NCBI RefSeq assembly: GCF_019038435.1
Contig: NZ_JAGPOX010000047.1
Span: 1 to 59,830, forward strand
Direction: 5' to 3'
DNA: 59,830 bases
From: Nocardia alni
GTDB taxonomy: Bacteria > Actinomycetota > Actinomycetes > Mycobacteriales > Mycobacteriaceae
Numbering within the stretch: the first letter of the stretch is position 1; every line of letters begins with the position of its first letter. Below, piece after piece: positions 43,890-52,001 of the stretch. Below the pieces are notes generated by a model, which was not told the DNA's origin, searched no databases, and saw only the letters and a list, made by a program, of their open reading frames with translations. The translations under genes and the position numbers were made by a program.

Positions 43890-44078
43890 TCAGCTCAGTT
43901 CGATCGCCCGCTCGGGGCAGCAGTCCACCGCCGTCCGGACGTCCTTCTCGTGCTCCGCCGCCACCTCCGGGCTCGACACCTCCGCGTACCCACCGTCGTT
44001 GATGGAGAACACATCCGGGCACAACGTGGTGCAGATGCCGTGCCCCCGGCAGCGATCGGTGTCGATGGCTACCTTCAT
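43890..44078 (-). CDS. Ferredoxin, 3Fe-4S/4Fe-4S type (partner of second P450)
   Basis: A 62-residue ferredoxin. KVAIDTDRCRGHGICTTLCP provides Cys-x5-Cys-x3-Cys-Pro and DCCPERAI the last Cys-Pro, with His at the central cluster position as in several P450-linked ferredoxins. ATG 44078 shares its A with the P450 stop (TGATG), so translation is coupled. It supplies electrons to that P450. Confidence 0.9.
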   Translation of the reverse strand: MKVAIDTDRCRGHGICTTLCPDVFSINDGGYAEVSSPEVAAEHEKDVRTAVDCCPERAIELS

Positions 44079-45397
44079 CACGACTTCTCCTCGGCCACAT
44101 CGAATTCCAGGTTCAGGTGGATCAGACCGCGCAGCACATAGGTCGGCACGTAGCGATACTTGCGGGATCCGGCCGGTCCGTGCACGGATTCATCGATGCG
44201 AATATCGGTGGTGCGATCCAGCAGCCGCTCCAGCGCGATCCGGGCCTCGGCACGCGCCAGCGGCGCGCCCGGGCAGGTGTGCACGCCGCGGCCGAAGGCC
44301 AGGTGCGAGCGGGCATTCGAGCGTTCCGGATCGAACCGGGTGGGATCGGTGAAACGGCGCGGATCCCGGTTCGCGCCGCTGTTGACCACCATCAGGGTGG
44401 TGCCGGCCGGCAGGTCCACCGTGCCCACGGTCACCTGCTCCTTCGTCAGCCGGAAGTCACCCTTCACCGGGCTCTCGGTGCGCAGCACCTCCTCGACGAA
44501 GTTGGCGATGCGGCTGGAGTCCTCGCGCAGGAAGCGTTGCAGCTCCGGCTGTTCGGCGATCATCCGCAGCGCGGCGCTGAGCAGGCGCACGGTCGTCTCC
44601 TGACCGGCGGAGAACACGTTCGCCGCCACCCGGACCACATCCAGCACCGACGGCTGCGAACCGTCCGGGAAGGTGGCCGTCGCCAGGCTGGTCAGCACGT
44701 CGCCGCGCGGCTGGGCGCGACGGTCCTCGACATAGTCGGAGAACTTCGCGAACAGGAACTCGATCGGGTTGTGCTCCATGGCCTTTCCCTCGACGCTGCC
44801 GAGGGTGCCGCCGGGCCGGTGCTCACGCTGCAGCTGATTCAGGAACAACTCCTGATCCGCCTCGGGCACCCCGAGCAGGTCGGCGATCACGTACAGGGTG
44901 AACGGTCCGGCGAAGTCGCGGATGCAGTCACCGCGCCCGGGCTTCAGGTACTCGTCGAGCATGCGGTCGGCGATCGCCCACATCGCATCCTCGTTCTCCT
45001 TCAGCCGCTTCGGGGTGATCAGCCGCATCAGCAGCGCGCGATGGCGGGTGTGCTCCGGCGGGTCCATGGTGGGCAGCTGATCGCTCAGCGGCAGCTTGTC
45101 GCGATGCTCGGTGATCAGCGCGTCGATATCACCCACGAGCGGTACCGGGAATCCGGGGAACGGGCCGGTCACCGACATGCACGAGGAGAACCGCTCGGTG
45201 TCGTTGAGCACCGCCAGGGCCTCGTCGTATCCGGTCACCATGTACACGCCGTGGTTGTCTTCCCGGGTCACCGGGCTCTGCTCACGCAGTGAGTCGAAGT
45301 ACGGGTAAGGATCCTCCAGCAGGTCCTGCCCGAGGAAGAAATCCACAGTTGAGTAGTCCCGTGCTGCGGTGTCCGAGGCTAGGTCGTCCGAGGCCAC
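44078..45397 (-). CDS. Cytochrome P450
   Basis: A 439-residue P450. It has C-helix MDPPEHTRHRALLM, I-helix VFSAGQETTVRLL, K-helix EEVLRTE and haem motif HLAFGRGVHTCPGAPLAR. Its substrate is unknown; the neighbours (two acyl-CoA dehydrogenases, ligase, hydratase) suggest hydroxylation of a lipid or terpenoid before CoA-linked breakdown. GTG 45397 has an AAAGGGAG site 8 nt upstream and is preferred to ATG 45463. It is divergent from the acyl-CoA dehydrogenase at 45595 across a 23-bp-spaced dyad. Confidence 0.9.
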   Translation of the reverse strand: MASDDLASDTAARDYSTVDFFLGQDLLEDPYPYFDSLREQSPVTREDNHGVYMVTGYDEALAVLNDTERFSSCMSVTGPFPGFPVPLVGDIDALITEHRDKLPLSDQLPTMDPPEHTRHRALLMRLITPKRLKENEDAMWAIADRMLDEYLKPGRGDCIRDFAGPFTLYVIADLLGVPEADQELFLNQLQREHRPGGTLGSVEGKAMEHNPIEFLFAKFSDYVEDRRAQPRGDVLTSLATATFPDGSQPSVLDVVRVAANVFSAGQETTVRLLSAALRMIAEQPELQRFLREDSSRIANFVEEVLRTESPVKGDFRLTKEQVTVGTVDLPAGTTLMVVNSGANRDPRRFTDPTRFDPERSNARSHLAFGRGVHTCPGAPLARAEARIALERLLDRTTDIRIDESVHGPAGSRKYRYVPTYVLRGLIHLNLEFDVAEEKS

Positions 45398-45485
45398 TGA
45401 TGCGCTCCCTTTGGTCTGCGACGGACCCACCTCGTGCGGCGATGTCCGACAAATTGATTCCACGGACGCCCAGGGACGACCGTTG

Positions 45486-45524
45486 CGAGAATCATACTCT
45501 CCTTAAATGATGATACGATTCTCG
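45486..45524. promoter_or_regulatory. Inverted repeat between divergent P450 and acyl-CoA dehydrogenase genes
   Basis: CGAGAATC (45486-45493) and GATTCTCG (45517-45524) are perfect 8-bp arms 23 bp apart. The AT-rich centre (CTTAAATGATGATAC) may hold -10 elements. Position and symmetry suggest an operator controlling both directions; a TetR gene lies 4 kb away at 49498. Confidence 0.5.
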
Positions 45525-45594
45525 TCACAGGATCGGGAGTCGTCAACCGATGGCCCCACCCCACCACCCCGTCCGTCGCCGGAGGACCCAGCGC

Positions 45595-46731
45595 ATGAGC
45601 CCAGACATAACCGCCGACCAGCAGTTGTTCCGGCAAACCACTCGCGAATTCCTCGATCGTACGACGCCGATCTCGGTGATCCGCGAACTCGGCGAGGCTG
45701 CGACGGGTTTGGACCGGGCCTGGTGGACGCGGGGCGCGGAGCTGGGGTGGACGGCCATGCTGGTGCCCGAGGCGCTGGGCGGCGGTTCGGTCTCGGGTCG
45801 CCCCCTGACGGAATTGGCCCTGGTCGCGCAGGAGTTCGGCCGCACCTGCGCCCCCGGACCGCTCATCACGACCAGCGCCGTCTTGGCGGGGCTGTTGACG
45901 GCCGGGGAGGCGCCCACCGACCGGGACACCTTCGCCGAACTCATCGGCGCGATCGTCGCCGGGCACACCGTCGCCGCGTGGGCGCTGTACGAGCCCGGCC
46001 GCGGCCTGGACCTCTCCGCGCCCGGCACCGGCGTTCGGGAGGACGGCGGCGTCCTGCGCGTCACCGGTGTCAAGGATCGGGTCGAATACGGCGCCGAGGC
46101 CGATATCTTCCTGGTCACCGCGCACGGGCCGGATGGTCCGGTGCAGCTGCTGGTGCCCGCCGACTCGACCGGCGTGACGGTCACCCCGGTACCCTCACTG
46201 GACCTGGTCCGCCACACCGCGCGGGTCGAATTCACCGATGCGGTAGGAACTCTCGCGCACCGGGGGCCGATCGCCGTCGCCGCCACGCGCACCCAGCTCG
46301 AGGTCGCCGCCGCCCTGACCGCGGCAGAATCCGCCGGCGCGGCACAGCGCGCCTTCGACGCCACCGTGGCCTGGATGTTCGATCGCTACACCTTCGGCCG
46401 TCCACTGGCTTCCTACCAGGCGCTCAAACATCGCATGGCGGACAACAAGACCTGGTTGGAGGCCTGCCACGCCACCGCCACCGCGGCGGCCGCGCTCTGG
46501 GACGACGACCGGGCCTCTGCCGCCGAGGCGATCGGCGTCGCCAAATCCTATGTGGGCGCGAAGACTCCGGTCATCGTGCAGGACTGCGTGCAGATTCACG
46601 GCGGCATCGGCGTCACCTGGGAGCACGACCTGCACCTGTTCCTGCGGCGGGTCACCGTCGGCCGCGCCCTCTACGGCACCCCCGCCGATCATCGCCGCAG
46701 AATCGCAGAGCTGCTGCTCACCGCCGCATGA
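45595..46731 (+). CDS. Acyl-CoA dehydrogenase (first of tandem pair)
   Basis: A 378-residue ACAD. It has an N-terminal helical domain (ITADQQLFRQTTREFLDRTT), a beta domain of somewhat reduced conservation, then AFDATVAWMFDRYTFGRPLA with the C-terminal flavin-site motif CVQIHGGIGVTWEHDLHLFL. Actinobacteria often pair such an ACAD with a second one, the two forming a heterotetramer, as in steroid side-chain FadE enzymes. ATG 45595 has GGAGG 9 nt upstream; ATG 45550 would add 15 residues. The second ACAD follows 147 bp downstream. Confidence 0.88.
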   Translation: MSPDITADQQLFRQTTREFLDRTTPISVIRELGEAATGLDRAWWTRGAELGWTAMLVPEALGGGSVSGRPLTELALVAQEFGRTCAPGPLITTSAVLAGLLTAGEAPTDRDTFAELIGAIVAGHTVAAWALYEPGRGLDLSAPGTGVREDGGVLRVTGVKDRVEYGAEADIFLVTAHGPDGPVQLLVPADSTGVTVTPVPSLDLVRHTARVEFTDAVGTLAHRGPIAVAATRTQLEVAAALTAAESAGAAQRAFDATVAWMFDRYTFGRPLASYQALKHRMADNKTWLEACHATATAAAALWDDDRASAAEAIGVAKSYVGAKTPVIVQDCVQIHGGIGVTWEHDLHLFLRRVTVGRALYGTPADHRRRIAELLLTAA

Positions 46732-46878
46732 TCACCCGGCCCCGCTCGCAGACGTACTCGACCGTCACCCCGGCGCGGGTGCATCCGCGGCCGTCAGCTC
46801 GGCATGCTGTCGACCGGGATTCACCGAAATCCATTGCTCGCCGATGGATTCCAACGATTTCAGAGAGGCAGTACAGCG

Positions 46879-48147
46879 ATGCCTATCGACCGTGACACCA
46901 CCGATCGTGAGCCCTCCACGCCCGCATCCCCGGACATCGAGCCCGTCGCCGAATTCGGCGAACGCGCACGGCGCTGGCTGAAGGAGAACCTGCCGCCGTC
47001 GACGGGCCGGTACACCGGTGTCGACGACGAGGCCATCTGGGATCGTGCACGGCAGTTGCAACGGCTGCTGTTCGACGGCGGTTTCGCGGGAATCTGTTTC
47101 CCCGAGGAGTATGGCGGCCAAGGGCTTACGCGCGAACACCAGCAGGCGTTCACCACCGCGTCGCTGCCGTACGAGATGCCGCTGGTGCTGAATGTGCCGA
47201 CGCTGGCGATCTGCGCGGCGACCCTGCTCGACCTCGGCACCGAACAACAGAAGCAGACCCACCTGTCCGCGGTGCTGCGCGGCGAGGAGATCCTGGCGCA
47301 GTTCCTGTCCGAGCCCCGGGGCGGATCGGATCTGGCCGGGCTGACCACCCGCGCCGATCGCGACGGCGAGGACTGGGTGCTCAACGGCTCCAAGATCTGG
47401 AGTTCGGGCGCGTACGCCGCCGACTACGGCCTGTGCCTGGCGCGCACCGACTGGGAGGCCACCAAGCACCACGGCCTGTCCATGTTCCTGGTGCCGGTGC
47501 GGGCCCCCGGCGTCACGATCCAGCGGATCCGGCAGGTCACCGGGTCGACGGAGTTCTGCCAGGAATTCTTCGACGATGTGCGCCTGCCCGCCGACGCGAT
47601 GATCGGCGAGCCCGGCGGCGGCTGGCCCGCCGCGCGGCGACTGCTGTTCCACGAGCGTTCGGCCATGGGCGGCACCTCGCCCTACACCAGCGGCGCCCGC
47701 CCGCACCTGGGCGCGGACGTGAGTTCGCTGGTGGACATCGCCCGGTCGGCCGGGCGCCTGGACGATCCCGCGGTGCTGGAGCAGATCGGTGAGGCGCGCG
47801 CGATGAACGTCGTGCGCGATCAACTCGTCGACCGCGTCTCCCGCGCCATCGAATCCGGCGGCCTGCCGCCCGCGGCAGGCGCGATCGTGCGCCTGTTCAG
47901 CGCCGAGAACGCCGGCCTGCAAACGGATTTCGCGGTAGAACTGGCCGGCGCGGCGGTCGCCGCCGAAGGTCCCGGCGCACTGACCTCCTCGATCGGCCTG
48001 GACTACCTGTTCCGCGCGGCCTGGAGCCTGGCCGGCGGCAGCACCGAGATGTCCCGCAACCAGATCAGCGAACACATCCTCGGCATGCCCCGCGAGGCGA
48101 CGGCCGATCAGGGCGTGCCGTTCAGCCAGGTGAAGCACGGACGCTGA
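46879..48147 (+). CDS. Acyl-CoA dehydrogenase (second of tandem pair)
   Basis: A 422-residue ACAD. Diagnostic are CFPEEYGGQGLTREHQQAF near residue 76, AQFLSEPRGGSDLAGLTTRA near 141, WVLNGSKIWSSGA, and the C-terminal WSLAGGSTEMSRNQISEHIL. FadE pairs in the mycobacterial cholesterol pathway form alpha2-beta2 enzymes in which each subunit has half the FAD site; the neighbouring gene makes such a pairing plausible here, by inference. ATG 46879 is preferred to 46804 because homology begins there. Confidence 0.88.
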   Translation: MPIDRDTTDREPSTPASPDIEPVAEFGERARRWLKENLPPSTGRYTGVDDEAIWDRARQLQRLLFDGGFAGICFPEEYGGQGLTREHQQAFTTASLPYEMPLVLNVPTLAICAATLLDLGTEQQKQTHLSAVLRGEEILAQFLSEPRGGSDLAGLTTRADRDGEDWVLNGSKIWSSGAYAADYGLCLARTDWEATKHHGLSMFLVPVRAPGVTIQRIRQVTGSTEFCQEFFDDVRLPADAMIGEPGGGWPAARRLLFHERSAMGGTSPYTSGARPHLGADVSSLVDIARSAGRLDDPAVLEQIGEARAMNVVRDQLVDRVSRAIESGGLPPAAGAIVRLFSAENAGLQTDFAVELAGAAVAAEGPGALTSSIGLDYLFRAAWSLAGGSTEMSRNQISEHILGMPREATADQGVPFSQVKHGR

Positions 48148-48187
48148 GGACGCGGCAGGCCGCGATCAGCCATGCGCGTAGTGAGAA

Positions 48188-48265
48188 CCGGCCTCCCGCT
48201 ACATTCTTCGGGGGTGTTCGTCCGTTTCCGGACTTTCGAGCACGCAGAATGTAGCGGTAGGCCGG
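48188..48265 (+). ncRNA. Palindromic element A
   Basis: Inner stem CGCTACATTCT pairs with AGAATGTAGCG (A-T pair at the variable position). Listed as possible structured RNA on the strand of the array; expression is not known. Confidence 0.3.
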
Positions 48266-48527
48266 GCCGTCGTATCGAGGGGTGCGCACCTACCGATAGT
48301 GGATCGGATGGGGCCGCCGGTGATCATGGTTCATCCGGTGGCTGTGCCGGTGTCGATCCGGCCGGTGCCAGCCGTGCAGCGACGCGACGAGGTATCGACC
48401 AGGGAGCCAGCCGAGCATAGCGTAGGCAAGGCCCATGACTTACGCCCAGAACATGGCCGACCCAGATCATGCTGGGGGTGTGGATGTTTCGTCTACGAGG
48501 CAGTAGCGGGAGATGGTGCGAGACGAT

Positions 48528-48670
48528 CCGGCCTCCCGCTACATTCTGCGGGCCGATTCGTAGGGTCGGGCCCAGTGCGGCCGGGTCGCCCGGCAGGAAG
48601 TCGATGTAGTGGATGCCGTAATGCATCGGAAACCGGATTTTTGAGGCCTGAAAATGCAGCGATAGGCCGG
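48528..48670 (+). ncRNA. Palindromic element B with a 66-bp insert antisense to an LLM gene start
   Basis: Without 48561-48626 this element is 77 bp, like the others. The insert sits in the central loop, between CCGATTCG and CGGAAACC. A + strand RNA would present, on a stem-loop scaffold, 66 nt complementary to the mRNA of the LLM gene at 29472, from its AUG on. The inner stem has one A/C mismatch, unlike the other four. Confidence 0.4.
48561..48626 (-). pseudogene. 66-bp copy of the first 22 codons of the LLM gene at 29472
   Basis: Read on the minus strand it begins ATGCATTACGGCATCCACTA and ends CCGACCCTA, matching 29472-29537 at 65 of 66 positions. The one difference (GCA for GCT at codon 17) is synonymous. 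Identity stops exactly at the start codon on one side and after codon 22 on the other. Confidence 0.95.
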
Positions 48671-48776
48671 ATTGTCCTTCGCATGGTGGCATGGAGTCGG
48701 CTTGCAGAGTGCGGTTCGTGTGGTGTCGCGCGCTAATGGTGGGATGCGGGTGCAGTGCTGGGTCGGTCGCGGAGAA

Positions 48777-48854
48777 CCGGCCTCCCGCTACATTTTTCGA
48801 GCGAAATCGTCCGAAACCGGCGTCTCGAGGCGGAAAAGTGTAGCGATAGGCCGG
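48777..48854 (+). ncRNA. Palindromic element C
   Basis: Inner stem CGCTACATTTT pairs with AAAAGTGTAGCG, keeping the A-T pair seen in element A with one G-T wobble. Confidence 0.3.
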
Positions 48855-48952
48855 GGTGTCGTTCGCGTTTGTGGTGCGCAGTAACTCACAGTGTGCAGTT
48901 CGACCTGGTGGCCGGGCAGGTCGTGAGCGCTGCGACGGTCCGCATAGGAGAA

Positions 48953-49029
48953 CCTGCCTCCCGCTGCATTCTTCGGGCGAAATTGTCGGAAACCAGAGTC
49001 TCGAGGCGGAAAATGCAGCGAAAGGCCGG
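48953..49029 (+). ncRNA. Palindromic element D
   Basis: Inner stem CGCTGCATT pairs with AATGCAGCG; both sides changed relative to elements A and C, so base pairing is kept (G-C for A-T). Confidence 0.3.
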
Positions 49030-49144
49030 GGTGTCCTTCCCGTGGCGATGTGCAGTCGGCTCGCACTGTGCGGCGTGGTGACGGCCGCGCACTGACGTCA
49101 TGGGCGCGGTGCCGGGTCGGCATCGCGGCGAGCGGCTTGGAGAA

Positions 49145-49222
49145 CCGGCCTCCCGCTGCATTCTTCGGGTGTAATCGTCGGAAACCAGAGTCTCGAGGCG
49201 GGAAAATGCAGCGATGGGCCGG
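49145..49222 (+). ncRNA. Palindromic element E
   Basis: Same G-C version of the inner stem as element D; outer stem CCGGCC/GGCCGG is perfect. Confidence 0.3.
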
Positions 49223-49497
49223 TCACACGCCCTCGACCTGAGCACATCGAGGCTTGGATCATGCTGCCGTCGGTTCGGCGCGGTAGTCCTGCCGTCGAAT
49301 CGGCGCGATAGTCACGATCCAGAGACGGTGTTGTGTGCGAAGCGGGACGATCCGGGTGTTGTGACGGCGCGGCCACTGCTCGGCGGAGCGCTGGACGGTG
49401 GTGAGCCCGGCCATACAGGGGCTCCTGATGACGCAGAACGCCGCCGCTACCATGATCACCGAGTCCCTGCCTCGGGCTCGGCTAGGAGGTGTGACCG

Positions 49498-50088
49498 ATG
49501 GCAGCGCCGCGCAGGATCGGCGGGCCCGACGGGAAGAATCGCGGTGCGCTGCTCGATGCCGCCGAGGAGTTGATGTTGCAGGAGGGGTATGCCGCGGTGA
49601 CCTCGCGTCGGGTGGCCGAGCGAGCCGGGTTGAAAAGCCAGCTCGTGCACTACTACTTCCGGTCGATGGACGATCTGTTCCTGGCGATTCTGGAACGGCG
49701 GGTGGACACCGCGGTGTCGCGGCAGGAGGAGTTGCTGCGCACGGATCGGCCGCTGCGGGCGCTGTGGCGCTTCAGCACCGATCCGGCCGATGTGCGGATC
49801 ACCATGGAGTTCGTCGGGCTGTCGTCACATCGCCCGGCGATCCGGGACGCGGTCGCCCATGCGGCACAAACCTTCCGCCGCATGCAGATCGAGGCGCTCG
49901 CCGAGATCGTGAAGGACAGCGACCTGGACACCGAGCGGTTCCCGGTCGGCGCGCTGGCCGTCGCGCTCACCGGAATGGCTCGCACGCTCGTGCTGGAAGA
50001 GGCGCTCGGGCTGAGCGACGGTCACGCGGAGGCCCTCGCGGTGATCGAACGCGAGTTGGGGATGCTGGACGGCGAATCCGAGGCGTGA
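49498..50088 (+). CDS. TetR/AcrR family transcriptional regulator
   Basis: A 196-residue regulator. The HTH at residues about 15-60 reads NRGALLDAAEELMLQEGYAA then VTSRRVAERAGLKSQLVHYY and FRSMDDLFLAIL. AGGAGG lies 8 nt before ATG 49498. Its 3' end overlaps the convergent XdhC-type gene by 67 bp. Candidate targets are the P450/FadE divergent promoter to the left or the molybdenum hydroxylase operon to the right; neither is shown by sequence. Confidence 0.9.
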   Translation: MAAPRRIGGPDGKNRGALLDAAEELMLQEGYAAVTSRRVAERAGLKSQLVHYYFRSMDDLFLAILERRVDTAVSRQEELLRTDRPLRALWRFSTDPADVRITMEFVGLSSHRPAIRDAVAHAAQTFRRMQIEALAEIVKDSDLDTERFPVGALAVALTGMARTLVLEEALGLSDGHAEALAVIERELGMLDGESEA

Positions 50089-51755
50089 ATGGGACGATCG
50101 GTCCGCGAGAGCGGCTCGGCCGAACCCCCGTGCCGCGCCGCGACGATCTCGGCGCCGATCGCCACCGCCGTCTCCTCCGGGGTGCGCCCGCCCAGATGCA
50201 GGCCGATCGGTGAACGCAGCCTGGACAATTCATCCTCGGACACGCCCGCCTCGAGCAGGCGCGTCCGGCGCTCGACGTCCGCACGGCGCGCGCCCAATGC
50301 GCCCACATAGGCCACCGGCAGCCGCAGTGCCATGGTCAACACCGGGATGTCGAATTTCGGATCGTGCGTCAGCACGCACACCACCGTGCGTGAATCCACT
50401 TGTGTACCTTCCAGATACCGATGCGGCCACGCCACGACGATCTCGTCCGCGTCCGGCATCCGGGTGGCGTCCAGGAATGCCGGGCGCGCATCGCACACGG
50501 TGACGCGATACCCCAGCAGCCGCCCGATACGACACAGCGCGGCGGCGAAATCCGTCGCACCGAAGATGATCATGCGCGGAGGCGGGGCGAACGACTGCAC
50601 GAAAACGGTCACCTCCTCCGGACCACAACCGACCACACGCAGGCCGTTCTGCCCCAACTCGAGCATCGCACGGGCCTGCACCGCGATGGCATCATCGCCC
50701 GGCCCAGCACCGAACTGGTACTCGACGCCCCCGTCCGTTACAGCAACTGTATGCCGCACAGGCCCCTCGCCGAGCACGACATCCGCACCCTGCGCGACGC
50801 CCGCATCCGGCCGGCCAACACGCCCCCTCGCCGCTCCCCCAGCCGGTGCGGTGCCCTCGACCCGCACAGAAACACCATCGTTCACAGCACCCCTGTCCTC
50901 CCCGACACACCTGCTCCCCACACCATCCTGGTCTTTCGCGACACCCCCGTCCCACGCGACACCTGTGCGCTCAACCCGTACATCACCCTGGTCACCCGCA
51001 GCACCGCAGTCCACCACAGCCCCCGGAGACCCCACTCCGGCCGCCTCCTCTGTCGCGGCAGTCCTGCTTACGCCAACACCCCCGCCCAGCGCAGCTCTGC
51101 AACCCGTCGCAGCAGACTCCTCCAACACCGCAGTGCTCTCCAGCACGGCAGCCCCCTCCAGCACGGCACTGCCCTCCAGCACCGCAGTCCCCTCCAACAC
51201 GGCACTGCCCTCCAGCACCGCAGTCCCCTCCAACACGGCACTGCCCTCCAGCACCGCAGTCCCCTCCAACACGGCACTGCCCTCCAGCACCGCAGTCCCC
51301 TCCAACACGGCACTGCCCTCCGGCACGGCGTTGCGCGCATCCGCGCCGACAATCCGCATAGCTCCAGTCAGCACATCTCGTACGAGGGCCACGGGGTTGT
51401 GGGTGTGCAGGGCTGCTTCGATGATTGCGAACTGCGGTTGGCGCACGGGGTGTACCAGGACCTCGATTCTGCCGCCGCACGTGAGGCCTACCTCGAAATC
51501 GTCGGCGTCGGCGGAGGTGTAGCCGAAGGTTTCCAGGATCGTTGTGCCGGATTCCAGGGCCTGTCGGCACAGCTCGTATACCGCGCCCTCGACGCAGCCG
51601 CCGGATAGGCTGCCCGCCACCTCACCGGCAGAGTTGACAGCCATGGTGGCGCCGACCGGGCGGGGGGCGCTGCCGGTCACGCCGATGATGGTGGCCAGGG
51701 CGTAGGGCGTGGCCGCCGCATGCCAACGTGCCAGGGGCACAGCCAATTCGCGCAT
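50022..51755 (-). CDS. XdhC/CoxI family molybdenum-cofactor maturation protein with a repeat insertion
   Basis: A 577-residue protein, against about 380 usual. Residues 1-110 are the XdhC/CoxI domain (YALATIIGVTGSAPRPVGAT, GEVAGSLSGGCVEGAVYELC). Residues about 390-545 are the XdhC Rossmann domain (MIIFGATDFAAALCRIGRLL then GYRVTVCDARPAF, LTHDPKFDIPVL, YVGALGARR). Between them lie about 190 extra residues, beginning with tandem 6-residue repeats (GSAVLE/GTAVLE). XdhC proteins sulfurate and insert the Mo cofactor into the partner hydroxylase, encoded divergently here. The C-terminal codons overlap the tetR gene by 67 bp. Confidence 0.85.
   Translation of the reverse strand: MRELAVPLARWHAAATPYALATIIGVTGSAPRPVGATMAVNSAGEVAGSLSGGCVEGAVYELCRQALESGTTILETFGYTSADADDFEVGLTCGGRIEVLVHPVRQPQFAIIEAALHTHNPVALVRDVLTGAMRIVGADARNAVPEGSAVLEGTAVLEGSAVLEGTAVLEGSAVLEGTAVLEGSAVLEGTAVLEGSAVLEGAAVLESTAVLEESAATGCRAALGGGVGVSRTAATEEAAGVGSPGAVVDCGAAGDQGDVRVERTGVAWDGGVAKDQDGVGSRCVGEDRGAVNDGVSVRVEGTAPAGGAARGRVGRPDAGVAQGADVVLGEGPVRHTVAVTDGGVEYQFGAGPGDDAIAVQARAMLELGQNGLRVVGCGPEEVTVFVQSFAPPPRMIIFGATDFAAALCRIGRLLGYRVTVCDARPAFLDATRMPDADEIVVAWPHRYLEGTQVDSRTVVCVLTHDPKFDIPVLTMALRLPVAYVGALGARRADVERRTRLLEAGVSEDELSRLRSPIGLHLGGRTPEETAVAIGAEIVAARHGGSAEPLSRTDRPIHASDSPSSIPNSRSITARASA
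51121..51332. repeat. 18/36-bp minisatellite inside the XdhC-type gene
   Basis: About twelve 18-bp units alternate as CTCCAACACGGCACTGCC and CTCCAGCACCGCAGTCCC, a 36-bp period. On the coding strand they read SAVLEG/TAVLEG in frame. Confidence 0.9.
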
Positions 51756-51811
51756 GAGAACACACTTCTCATTCAGAAAGATCTACATTCTCGTACAGAG
51801 CATAGCCGCTA

Positions 51812-51840
51812 TTGACACCCCTGGAACCAGAATGTTAAAC
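51812..51840 (+). promoter_or_regulatory. Sigma-70-like promoter of the molybdenum hydroxylase operon
   Basis: TTGACA (51812-51817), 17 bp, then TTAAAC (51835-51840). Flanking arms ACATTCT (51785-51791) and AGAATGT (51829-51835) form a 7-bp inverted repeat, the right arm touching the -10 box, which would suit a repressor. Confidence 0.5.
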
Positions 51841-51950
51841 AAGTGCACAGCATCCGCGAACGACAGCCGCGATTCCCTGCCTCACCGCCGCTCACGATGC
51901 ACCCGACCACCGACGGTTTCCGCCGCCGAGGTGAATGGAGGACGAGCCCG

Positions 51951-52001
51951 ATGAGCGGATCGACAATCCCCCGCACGGTATCCCGCTGGCGGCGACCGTG
52001 A
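51951..52001 (+). CDS. Possible 16-residue leader ORF before the large-subunit gene
   Basis: GGAGG (51937-51941) lies 9 nt before ATG 51951. The ORF runs 16 codons (Arg/Ser-rich, ending RWRRP) and its TGA overlaps an in-frame GTG of the large subunit as GTGA (51998-52001). That is the usual geometry for translational coupling, so the large subunit may start at that GTG. Confidence 0.3.
   Translation: MSGSTIPRTVSRWRRP

Larger units (their letters stand above)
48188..49222. repeat. Array of five palindromic 77-78 bp elements, mostly ~180 bp apart
   Basis: Elements lie at 48188-48265, 48528-48670, 48777-48854, 48953-49029 and 49145-49222. Each begins CC(G/T)GCCTCCCGCT(A/G)CATT and ends A(A/G)TG(T/C)AGCG...GGCCGG, giving a 6-bp outer stem, a small internal loop and a 9-bp inner stem. 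The centre carries GTC(C/G)GAAACC and TCTCGAGGCGG in most copies. Spacers also share features (GTGTCCTTC after the element, GGAGAACC before). The whole stretch 48148-49497 contains no protein gene I can support. Confidence 0.9.

Noticed and set aside
48324..48692. A minus-strand gene starting with the LLM N-terminus
   Set aside because: Only 22 codons match the LLM gene; both flanks are palindromic-element sequence.
48188..49222. Integron attC array or insertion-sequence ends
   Set aside because: No GTTRRRY core sites, no cassettes with ORFs, no integrase or transposase, and no target-site duplications seen.
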